Shown: positions 57,176-64,000 of the stretch, piece by piece
Numbering within the stretch: position 1 is the first letter of the stretch
Layout: the number at the start of each line of letters is the position of its first letter
Assembly: GCA_963785255.1 (NCBI GenBank)
Contig: CAWAUR010000014.1
Coordinates: 248,001-312,000, forward strand
Source of the DNA: Bog-159 sp963785255
GTDB lineage: Bacteria; Acidobacteriota; Terriglobia; Bryobacterales; Bryobacteraceae
Direction: 5' to 3'
Length of the DNA: 64,000 bases
Translations under genes and position numbers: made by a program
Notes under the pieces: generated by a model
Told to the model about the DNA's origin: nothing
What the model saw: only the letters and a program-made list of their open reading frames with translations
The model's database searches: none

Positions 57176-57262
57176 GACAGGCCTCCCGGCCTGTCCGGGC
57201 GCGCTTCGCGCCCCGAAGAGCGGGCCTACGAGGCCCGCGCAGGCAGAGTGCCTGCCCCACAC
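57174..57262. repeat. Composite palindromic repeat block
   Basis: It begins TAGGACAGGCC (the TAG is the stop of the upstream gene), then GGCCTGTCC, GGGCGCGCTTCGCGCCC, GCGGGCCTACGAGGCCCGC and GCAGGCAGAGTGCCTGCCCCAC. It is the fullest example of the block in this window. Confidence 0.88.
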
Positions 57263-57356
57263 CAGCCAATTGTTACAGCCCGGTGAAGGCGCTGCGCCGC
57301 AAAATTCCCCTTGCCCTTCCCGCCATTTCTTAGGACACTGAATTTTGGAGGCAGGA

Positions 57357-59303
57357 GTGGAGAGAATCGCCAGGAAAGGCTCTCTTGTGATGGAGCCCAC
57401 GGAACGCTGGACCCCGCAGGACGCCAGCGATCTGTACGACGTAGCCAGTTGGGGCAAAGGCTACTTCTCGGTGGACGCCAACGGGCATCTGGCCGTTCAT
57501 CCTGGCAAGGATCCGCAGCGCTCGATCGACCTGAAACAACTGGTGGATACGCTGGTACTCCGCGGCATTTCGCTGCCGGTGCTGATCCGCTTCGCCGACA
57601 TCCTGAAACATCGTCTGGGCGAGTTGGCCGGCGCCTTTCAAACCGCCATCGCCGAACACCACTATCAGAACGAATACTGCTGCGTGTATCCGATCAAGGT
57701 GAACCAGCAGCGCCAGGTGGTGGAGGAAGTGCTGGAATTCGGCCGTCCTTTCAAGTTCGGGCTGGAGGCCGGCTCCAAACCCGAACTGATGGCCGTCATG
57801 GCCATGGCCGATAACGAAACGCCCATCATCTGCAACGGATTTAAGGATGACGAATACATCGAAATGGCGATGCTGGCCCAGAAGCTCGGGCGGCATATCA
57901 TTCCGGTGGTGGAGAAATACACCGAGCTGAACCTGATTCTCCGATATTCCGCGCGCGTGGGTGTGCGGCCCATGATCGGTTTGCGCGTGAAGTTGGCCAG
58001 CCGCGGCTCCGGGCGATGGCGTTCCTCCGGCGGCTACCGGTCCAAATTCGGCCTCTCGGTGAGTGAAGCCGTGCGCGCGTTACAGGAGCTGAAAGACGCA
58101 GGCATGGCCGATTGCCTGAACCTGCTCCATTTTCATCTCGGCAGCCAGATCACCAACATCCGCCAGATCAAGGCCGCGGTGAACGAGGCCGTGCGCGTGT
58201 ATGTAGACCTGGCGCACGCCGGCGCCGGCCTGCGCTATCTGGATGTGGGCGGCGGCTTGGGCATCGACTACGACGGTTCGCAAACGGATTTCGAATCGAG
58301 CGTGAACTACACCCTTCAGGAGTATGCGAACGATGTGGTTTATCACATCCAGAGCGTGTGCGACGAAGCCAATGTGCCGCACCCCACGATCGTTACCGAG
58401 AGTGGGCGCGCCGTAGCCGCTTATCACAGCATGCTCGTGTTCAATGTGCTGGGCGTATCGGGCATGGGCGAATCCGAAGTCCCCGCCGAGGTTCCGGCCG
58501 ATGCCGAGCAGCCGCTCATCGATCTGCAGGAAACCAATCGCTCGCTCAGCACCAAGAACCTGCTGGAAAGCTATCACGACGCGCAGCAGGCCCTAGACCA
58601 GGCGCTGAACCTGTTCAGCCTGGGCTATCTTTCACTCGAGCAGCGCTGCCAGTGCGAGAACCTGTATTGGGCGATCAGCCGCCGCATTCAGGCGCTGGCG
58701 CAGTCGCTCGACTATTTCCCGGAAGAGTTGGAAGGCCTGGAGGCCATGCTCTCGGACACGTATTTCTGCAATTTTTCGCTGTTTCAGAGCATGCCGGATA
58801 GCTGGGCGATCAAGCAGTTGTTTCCGCTGATGCCGATTCACCGCCTGGATGAAGAACCCAAGCGGCACGCGATTCTGGGCGACATCACCTGCGATTCCGA
58901 TGGCAAGGTGGATCAGTTTATCGACCGGCGCGACGTGAAGCGCACGCTGCTGCTGCATCCGTTCAACGGCGACGACTACTATTTGGGCGCGTTTCTGCTC
59001 GGCGCGTATCAGGAGATCCTGGGCGACCTGCACAATCTCTTCGGCGATACGAATACGGTGCACGTGCGGTTGAGCGAGACCGGCGAGGTGATTCTGGATT
59101 CCGTGATCAAAGGCGATACGGTGCGCGAGGTGCTCAACTACGTGCAGTTTTCAGCCGATGCGCTGGTGAGCCGTCTGCGGCGGGATGTGGAGTGCGCGTT
59201 GAGGGAAGGGCGGCTGGGATATGAGGAGTCGGGGCGGCTGCTGAAGTTTTATGAGGAGGGGCTGCACGGGTATACGTATCTGGAGGATGTGCACGAGCGG
59301 TAG
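57357..59303 (+). CDS. speA: Biosynthetic arginine decarboxylase
   Basis: 648 residues from a GTG at 57357 directly after GGAGG (57347-57351); an ATG at 57390 is also possible. Family landmarks: WGKGYFSVDANGHLAV, the PLP lysine in CCVYPIKVNQQRQVVEE, FGLEAGSKPELM, RSSGGYRSKFGLS, NLLHFHLGSQITNI, YLDVGGGLGIDYDGS and a C-terminal TVREVLNYVQF. It converts arginine to agmatine for polyamine synthesis in the cytoplasm. The last 909 bp (58395-59303) are duplicated at 63006-63914 with about ten base differences. Confidence 0.95.
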   Translation: MERIARKGSLVMEPTERWTPQDASDLYDVASWGKGYFSVDANGHLAVHPGKDPQRSIDLKQLVDTLVLRGISLPVLIRFADILKHRLGELAGAFQTAIAEHHYQNEYCCVYPIKVNQQRQVVEEVLEFGRPFKFGLEAGSKPELMAVMAMADNETPIICNGFKDDEYIEMAMLAQKLGRHIIPVVEKYTELNLILRYSARVGVRPMIGLRVKLASRGSGRWRSSGGYRSKFGLSVSEAVRALQELKDAGMADCLNLLHFHLGSQITNIRQIKAAVNEAVRVYVDLAHAGAGLRYLDVGGGLGIDYDGSQTDFESSVNYTLQEYANDVVYHIQSVCDEANVPHPTIVTESGRAVAAYHSMLVFNVLGVSGMGESEVPAEVPADAEQPLIDLQETNRSLSTKNLLESYHDAQQALDQALNLFSLGYLSLEQRCQCENLYWAISRRIQALAQSLDYFPEELEGLEAMLSDTYFCNFSLFQSMPDSWAIKQLFPLMPIHRLDEEPKRHAILGDITCDSDGKVDQFIDRRDVKRTLLLHPFNGDDYYLGAFLLGAYQEILGDLHNLFGDTNTVHVRLSETGEVILDSVIKGDTVREVLNYVQFSADALVSRLRRDVECALREGRLGYEESGRLLKFYEEGLHGYTYLEDVHER

Positions 59304-59590
59304 GGGTCGTCGCGGTCGTAGTGCCCTTGCCAATCCGACCGCGCGCGTAAGTGGGTCCACACCTTGGACACGTTTCGAACTCTCGCAGCATAAAACCGCG
59401 CCGCTCGAACGGCACAACCCATTGATTTCGTATAACGTACTGGCAGAACGCAGCGACCCATCCAGCCTGGGCACCCGGCCAGGGTACGTCTCGAACCCAG
59501 CGGTTGCTACCGTTGCTACCGTCGTCTTCGCGGCGAACCCCCGCCCTTCTTGGCAACGAACGCGGACCGCAGGGCACGTCTTCGTCGTCT
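59304..59590. other. Junction region between speA and the island GTPase
   Basis: About 290 bp with no credible gene on either strand. The sequence after the speA stop here differs from the sequence after the stop of the second copy (63915 onward), so it is probably part of the inserted segment. Confidence 0.5.
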
Positions 59591-61834
59591 CTAACTCAAC
59601 TCAATTCCCAAATCTTGAGCGGCCTGCTGCACGATCTCGATGACTTCGTGGAGGAATTTGTTCCGATCCGGGGATGGCATCCCGTCGGGAATCGGGGCAG
59701 CCTTTTCGTAGATGTCGTCTTTGATAATGCCAGCGCGCTCGAAAGTTGAACCGCGTCCGCTCCGATCATGCGCTGCCTTCCACGCTTCCAAGCGGTCGGT
59801 GCGAATTCGCCGAGCAACGAGGTCAAGCGCCCTGTTGTTAATTGCACCGGCAAATCTCTGAAAAGCGGCCTGCTTCTCATCGTCAGTTGGAGTCACGCCG
59901 CCTTTCCATTCAAGTGGATTCTGGACGAATACATAAATTTCCGTCTGAAGATTGCCGTGGAGATCTGAAACGGGCGCGAGATCCCTCCAATGGTCAGCCC
60001 ATCCTTCGGCGAGCCGATGAGCCAGCGCCTTCACGGTAGCCCAATGGGCTTTTGTTAGGCCTTGCTTCGAGCGATAACCTAACCGCGCTTCCCAGTCCTC
60101 CTTGAACTTCTCAGCTGCGTTTTTCACCCGAAAGGCAAGGTCGAGGTGGTCGTACACCGGGTAGGCTGGCGAAAGCGGCGGCAATTCCCTTGTCCGTTGA
60201 AGGGCCGTGATGAGTTCCTGGAGCTGAGAGATGCTTCGTTGATCACTCTTATTGTGCGGGTCCAGCTCCCGGTCGATGTCGGCCACGAAGAACGCGCCGG
60301 CGTCAATTCTTTGTCGAAGATCTCGTTCCGCCAGAGGCCCGAGCTGCTGTCCGATGGTAGAAAGCACATTCTCCGCCGAGGCGAGCACATGGTGTCTTTT
60401 CCTCGCAGTAGAGCCGCCCAGATTGTCGCCAACGATCCTATCCATGTGCGTAAAACAGAAAACGAGTTTCGATGCGTGGCCGCTTCTCACAACACTGCGC
60501 ATCACCACATCGGGTGCTGCCTGCATTGGCTGCGCAGCGCTATCGACGAGCAACACCGCGTCCACGTCATCCAGGCGGCGCGTAACGCTCGTGGGGATGC
60601 TTGTTGCTGACTCTGGAGTATGACCGAGTCCTTCGATGTCGAAGAGCACGAGTTTCGAGCGGCTTTGGTTCCATGCCGGTTGGAATGGGCCTGCCACCCT
60701 AATGCCATTGACGAGGGGTGAGAGAAGCGTGCCAAAGTAGCGAAAGTGATTGGCGGAGAACCGGTTGATGGTCTTCAAGAATAACTCACGATCATCGGTT
60801 TCCCAGGACCATAGGTACGGCCAGCCTTGCTTGGTCTTGCGTACGTGCTGGGGTTGTAGCACGTCGAATCTGCGCTCAATCTCATCCATCAGATCATCGG
60901 CGATCTGTTGGAATTCATCGCTCTCTCGAAGGGCGCGGTCTAAGTTTTCCTCGAAGATTTCCTCGATAGCTCGTTCATCGCTTTTTTCTGCGCTGGGTTC
61001 GGCACTGAGAACCGCCGCCTCCTCGCGGGCTATCACGCGGAGTCGCTTCACGGCCAACACAAGCAAGGCGTTCGTCTTCTCAATATCTGGGTTAGAATCT
61101 AGCTCGATCAGGAGCTTCGGGTCTGGCTCGTCTTCATCATCTAAGTCCTCGTCAAACGATGAAGGGCCGTTGCCCAGAATGAAATTCAAATGGAAGCGCT
61201 GGCTCACATGATTTAGTAGACGACGCAGAACTTCGGAGTCGGGCTCGTTCCGAAATGCGGAGAGTGCCGCAGCAGTCATGCACTCTTCCAAGTAATCGCG
61301 GACTTCTTCTCTATCCCGAAAAGTGACGGCTCCGCGATAAAGCCCGTCGTCAACGATGAGCTCAGTATCCGCGATGGTCGTCTTGCCCGGGGACGTTGAA
61401 GGGAAGCGTTCGGTATGCGGGTCGGTGCCAAGCAACTGCCTCACGAGCGTGGTCTTTCCACTGCCGGTGGTGCCCAGAAGCAGCGCACTGATGTGTGATC
61501 CGCTGCGCTCGGGAAGGCGAATGACAGAATTGCGGACCTGGAAGGAATCAACGGTCTCAGGTACTAAGTATGAGTAGAATATGGTCACAACTCGTTGATC
61601 GAACCGTGCCTCGGCTCGGGACCGAGCGCTAGTCTGCCAGAACTGCTGGTCACCGAGTATGTCGTTTAGCTGACCGACGAGCTCTCGGGCTTCGTCTTCC
61701 TGCTTCGTACTGAGGCCGCGCCGGACGCGAAGGCCCGGCTTTCCCCTCGCGGGCATCGGGTGACTGAAGATCACGCTCCATCCCTCGCGGCCCTGTGATC
61801 GACTAAGACTTGCTGAAAACTTACGCTGCGTCAT
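59591..61834 (-). CDS. Large P-loop GTPase-like protein of the speA island
   Basis: 747 residues, ATG at 61832-61834 with GGAGCA upstream. Residues 1-90 (MPARGKPGLRVRRGLSTKQE, EARELVGQLNDILGD) resemble an arm-type DNA-binding or integrase-N-like domain. Residues ~115-480 are a split GTPase: G1 LLLGTTGSGKTTLVRQLLG, a long helical acidic insertion (FDEDLDDEDEPDPKLL), G3 LVLFDIEGLGHTPES and G4 VFCFTHMDRIVG. The rest is helical. No membrane segment is seen. Large solitary GTPases with this insertion are unassigned; a defence role is possible given the island context but not shown. Two GTTGTAC repeats lie upstream. Confidence 0.7.
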   Translation of the reverse strand: MTQRKFSASLSRSQGREGWSVIFSHPMPARGKPGLRVRRGLSTKQEDEARELVGQLNDILGDQQFWQTSARSRAEARFDQRVVTIFYSYLVPETVDSFQVRNSVIRLPERSGSHISALLLGTTGSGKTTLVRQLLGTDPHTERFPSTSPGKTTIADTELIVDDGLYRGAVTFRDREEVRDYLEECMTAAALSAFRNEPDSEVLRRLLNHVSQRFHLNFILGNGPSSFDEDLDDEDEPDPKLLIELDSNPDIEKTNALLVLAVKRLRVIAREEAAVLSAEPSAEKSDERAIEEIFEENLDRALRESDEFQQIADDLMDEIERRFDVLQPQHVRKTKQGWPYLWSWETDDRELFLKTINRFSANHFRYFGTLLSPLVNGIRVAGPFQPAWNQSRSKLVLFDIEGLGHTPESATSIPTSVTRRLDDVDAVLLVDSAAQPMQAAPDVVMRSVVRSGHASKLVFCFTHMDRIVGDNLGGSTARKRHHVLASAENVLSTIGQQLGPLAERDLRQRIDAGAFFVADIDRELDPHNKSDQRSISQLQELITALQRTRELPPLSPAYPVYDHLDLAFRVKNAAEKFKEDWEARLGYRSKQGLTKAHWATVKALAHRLAEGWADHWRDLAPVSDLHGNLQTEIYVFVQNPLEWKGGVTPTDDEKQAAFQRFAGAINNRALDLVARRIRTDRLEAWKAAHDRSGRGSTFERAGIIKDDIYEKAAPIPDGMPSPDRNKFLHEVIEIVQQAAQDLGIELS

Positions 61835-61846
61835 TGTTCATGCTCC

Positions 61847-61864
61847 GTTGTACAAATGTTGTAC
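61847..61864. promoter_or_regulatory. Direct repeat GTTGTAC x2 upstream of the island GTPase
   Basis: GTTGTAC at 61847-61853 and 61858-61864 are spaced 11 bp, one helical turn, 13-31 bp before the start codon. The first is part of a TTGTACAA palindrome. This is an operator-like arrangement; the regulator is unknown. Confidence 0.4.
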
Positions 61865-62333
61865 GAGAACAATGATTACAGTGGCCGAAGGAAGATGTCA
61901 AGAGATTTCTTTAACAACATTTGAACAACAACATAGGAACGCGGTAGTATCGAACAAAATGCTGTGTATGCAATATGTTAGCTAGATTGTGCGCTCACTA
62001 CGCCGCGATGTCAAACTGGTGGAAGACCTCCCCCACGCCGAGATTGGGCTGGGGGAATCGTGCTTCGGACGCCGATGAATGGAAGAATCGGGTCATGGAA
62101 CTTCCCCAGCCGTAACCGCGAACCGCCCTGCACTGCCCCATGCGAGTGCTACCGCGAGTTCGAATCCCTCGAGTCTTGCTATTTGGCTCCCCGTCGTAGA
62201 TTCAAACTGCGAATTGAAGCGCCATCTCCTGGGGCCGGCCTGTATAGTAACAACAGGGCGGCATCGCGAGCGGTCCAAAATGGCAGTCGGCGCGCAGCGG
62301 CTTGCGGGCGGGCCGCCGACAGACCTTTACGCC
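61865..62333. other. Intergenic region between GTPase and toxin genes
   Basis: About 470 bp. The first 120 bp are AT-rich relative to the window (runs such as AACAACATTTGAACAACAAC) and probably hold the GTPase promoter. The rest has only short frames without family signals. Confidence 0.45.
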
Positions 62334-62693
62334 TTACGAACGCGGAGAGTCCGGGTCGAACGCACGTCGAATAGCCAGACTGATCTGCCGCATGCGGGCG
62401 GCCGAGAGTGGACGCGGCAAGCGCTCTCCGAGGAGCGATTTCTTCAGAGTGGTAATGAAATGACCCTTCATCCAAGATGGCCCCGGCAGTCCCGTTTCGC
62501 CCGGCTCGAATCTCATCGTGGTTGGACCATCCGCGCCTTGGCTGCCGAACGGAACGATGAGGACGGAATCGACCCGCTCGCTTAGATTACGGGAATCGAG
62601 CGACACGATCAGGACCCAGTGACGCACCGGCGGGTTGCCCAGCATGGCGGTCCAGATCTCGCCACGCCGGGGTGAAGCGTTATGGCTGGTCAA
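62334..62693 (-). CDS. MazF/PemK-type endoribonuclease toxin
   Basis: 119 residues from a TTG at 62691-62693, overlapping the antitoxin gene by 14 bp. The PemK fold is clear: SPRRGEIWTAMLGN, HWVLIVSLDSRNL, VDSVLIVPFGSQ, GLPGPSWMKGHFITTLKKSL and the final ARMRQISLAIRRAF. MazF-type toxins cleave mRNA. It is the second gene of the pair and lies inside the speA-flanked insert. Confidence 0.85.
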   Translation of the reverse strand: MTSHNASPRRGEIWTAMLGNPPVRHWVLIVSLDSRNLSERVDSVLIVPFGSQGADGPTTMRFEPGETGLPGPSWMKGHFITTLKKSLLGERLPRPLSAARMRQISLAIRRAFDPDSPRS

Positions 62694-62949
62694 AGTCCAT
62701 CTCTTGGGATGCGGCGCTCAGGGCGTCTTCCAGGTCACTCTCTTCCGCGGCGGCCTTGGCTGTCAGACCTTTGAAGTAGGCGGCGGTCTGGCGCTCCAGC
62801 GTGGCGCGGTTGTCCAGCCGGCGGGCCATTTCCACGGCTTTGTCCACTGCCTGTCCGACGCTTTCGGCCTTCCCCGCCTTCACCATACTGTGGAGGTATG
62901 CATAACTGTTCGCGCCGATCGTAGTCGACAGTTTCTTGCGCTGCAACAC
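62680..62949 (-). CDS. Antitoxin of the MazF-type pair
   Basis: 89 residues from a GTG at 62947-62949 with AGGAGA just upstream. The N-terminus (KKLSTTIGANSYAYLHSMVK) looks like a ribbon-helix-helix strand and helix. The acidic C-terminus (EESDLEDALSAASQEMDFDQ) would wrap the toxin. It is encoded first and overlaps the toxin. Confidence 0.75.
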   Translation of the reverse strand: MLQRKKLSTTIGANSYAYLHSMVKAGKAESVGQAVDKAVEMARRLDNRATLERQTAAYFKGLTAKAAAEESDLEDALSAASQEMDFDQP

Positions 62950-62950
62950 G

Positions 62951-62967
62951 TCTCCTATTTTAGGAGA
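62951..62967. promoter_or_regulatory. Probable operator of the MazF-type pair
   Basis: A perfect 7-3-7 palindrome, TCTCCTA-TTT-TAGGAGA, begins 2 bp before the antitoxin start and contains its ribosome binding site. Binding there would block both transcription and translation start. It has the same geometry as the higBA palindrome. Confidence 0.65.
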
Positions 62968-62999
62968 TATGCAGTCCCCTATGCAAGACGCCGCAATCC

Positions 63000-63914
63000 G
63001 TGGCGACCGAGAGCGGGCGCGCCGTAGCCGCTTATCACAGCATGCTCGTGTTCAATGTGCTGGGCGTATCGGGCATGGGCGAATCCGAAGTCCCCGCCGA
63101 GGTTCCGGCCGATGCCGAGCAGCCGCTCATCGATCTGCAGGAAACCAATCGCTCGCTCAGCACCAAGAACCTGCTGGAAAGCTATCACGACGCGCAGCAG
63201 GCCCTCGACCAGGCGCTGAACCTGTTCAGCCTGGGCTATCTTTCACTCGAGCAGCGCTGCCAGTGCGAGAACCTGTATTGGGCGATCAGCCGCCGCATTC
63301 AGGCGCTGGCGCAGTCGCTCGACTATTTCCCGGAAGAGTTGGAAGGCCTGGAGGCCATGCTCTCGGACACGTATTTCTGCAATTTTTCGCTGTTTCAGAG
63401 CATGCCGGATAGCTGGGCGATCAAGCAGTTGTTTCCGCTGATGCCGATTCACCGCCTGGATGAAGAACCCAAGCGGCACGCGATTCTGGGCGACATCACC
63501 TGCGATTCCGATGGCAAGGTGGATCAGTTTATCGACCGGCGCGACGTGAAGCGCACGCTGCTGCTGCATCCCTTCAACGGCGACGATTACTATCTGGGCG
63601 CGTTTCTGCTCGGCGCGTATCAGGAGATCCTGGGCGACCTGCACAATCTCTTCGGCGATACGAATACGGTGCACGTGCGGTTGAGCGAGACCGGCGAGGT
63701 GATTCTGGATTCCGTGATCAAGGGCGATACGGTGCGCGAGGTGCTCAACTACGTGCAGTTTTCAGCCGATGCGCTGGTGAGCCGTCTGCGGCGGGATGTG
63801 GAGTGCGCGTTGAGGGAAGGGCGGCTGGGATATGAGGAGTCGGGGCGGCTGCTGAAGTTTTATGAGGAGGGACTGCTGGGGTATACGTATTTGGAGGATG
63901 TGCACGAGCGGTAG
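63000..63914 (+). pseudogene. Second, 5'-truncated copy of the speA 3' half
   Basis: From 63006 to the TAG at 63912-63914 the sequence repeats 58395-59303 with about ten differences, most of them silent. The frame is intact (ESGRAVAAYHSMLVFNVL to TYLEDVHER) but lacks the PLP-lysine domain, so it cannot be a working decarboxylase. A GTG at 63000 could start a 304-residue product. The copy marks the far edge of the inserted segment. Confidence 0.9.
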
Positions 63915-64000
63915 GGCGGGTGGGCGCGATCAGTAAGGCCACGGTCTGCGCGGGACGGACATGGTGCTCCATTTGCCGTTTTGATCGCAGACCTTGAGAA

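Noticed and set aside
62150..62180. Possible tRNA T-arm (GAGTTCGAATCCC)
   Set aside because: The flanking T-stem does not pair, and no acceptor, D or anticodon arm can be found; at most a remnant.

Overview
The window looks like a high-GC chromosome segment of an acidobacterium close to Bryobacterales/'Solibacter'. The main reason is the C-terminal domain that ends several proteins (1304-3598, 5182-7152, 31277-33706, 33703-36060). It resembles the Solibacter C-terminal family (TIGR03437), which is largely confined to that group. Dispersed palindromic intergenic repeats and paralogous extracellular glycoside hydrolases fit the same lineage. No rRNA, tRNA, CRISPR array, transposase or integrase gene was recognised. 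The assignment is inference from reading, not from a search.

Layout. 1-10.8 kb: a TPR protein cut by the window edge, then polytopic membrane sugar-transfer-type proteins, a beta-helix lipoprotein, a SAM methyltransferase and a reduced Wzt-like ATPase, which suggests cell-surface polysaccharide work. 11.0-18.3 kb: arginase and D-Ala-D-Ala ligase (overlapping), a GVYG-repeat secreted protein, RpiB, a secreted propeller-like protein and a DUF1080 protein. The last two converge on a five-copy tandem array. 18.3-22.2 kb: HicAB, a broken GNAT gene, an orphan HigA and a GH3 enzyme. 22.2 kb: a TIR plus NB-ARC-like NTPase, a candidate immune protein. 23.7-30.4 kb: a tightly overlapped minus-strand operon (Trm112-like, GT9, MsbA-like ABC exporter, YicC, Gmk, RpoZ, CoaBC, type-4 UDG). 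30.5-36.1 kb: HigBA and two tandem GH44-like enzymes. 36.2-38.1 kb: a TIGR04255-type accessory cluster with lower GC. 38.5-41.5 kb: small membrane proteins, an ACP/zinc-ribbon protein and a permease-like protein. 41.5-49.0 kb: an FHA / PP2C / Ser-Thr kinase / fused SEDS-transpeptidase / FHA cluster. It parallels the actinobacterial fha-pstP-rodA-pbpA-pkn locus and is probably the window's cell-wall growth control unit. 49.1-55.6 kb: accessory genes, many of them broken: a split NERD-helicase, decayed DUF433/DUF5615, and an AAA ATPase with frameshifted DUF4276; selB lies between them. 55.6-64 kb: housekeeping genes and speA, followed by a 3.7 kb insert (large GTPase plus a MazF-type toxin-antitoxin pair) bounded by a second, 5'-truncated copy of the speA 3' half.

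Cross-cutting themes. (1) Several palindromic repeat families lie between genes, supply stop codons to four genes, and are carried in frame inside at least four genes (GT39, UDG, GT9, SelB). (2) Frameshifts concentrate in accessory genes (GNAT, the 36.5 kb gene, NERD-helicase, DUF433, DUF4276), while neighbouring core genes are intact. (3) Five toxin-antitoxin-type loci, two with a clear 7-3-7 palindromic operator, and three candidate immune loci (TIR-NTPase, AAA+DUF4276, island GTPase) occur in 64 kb.
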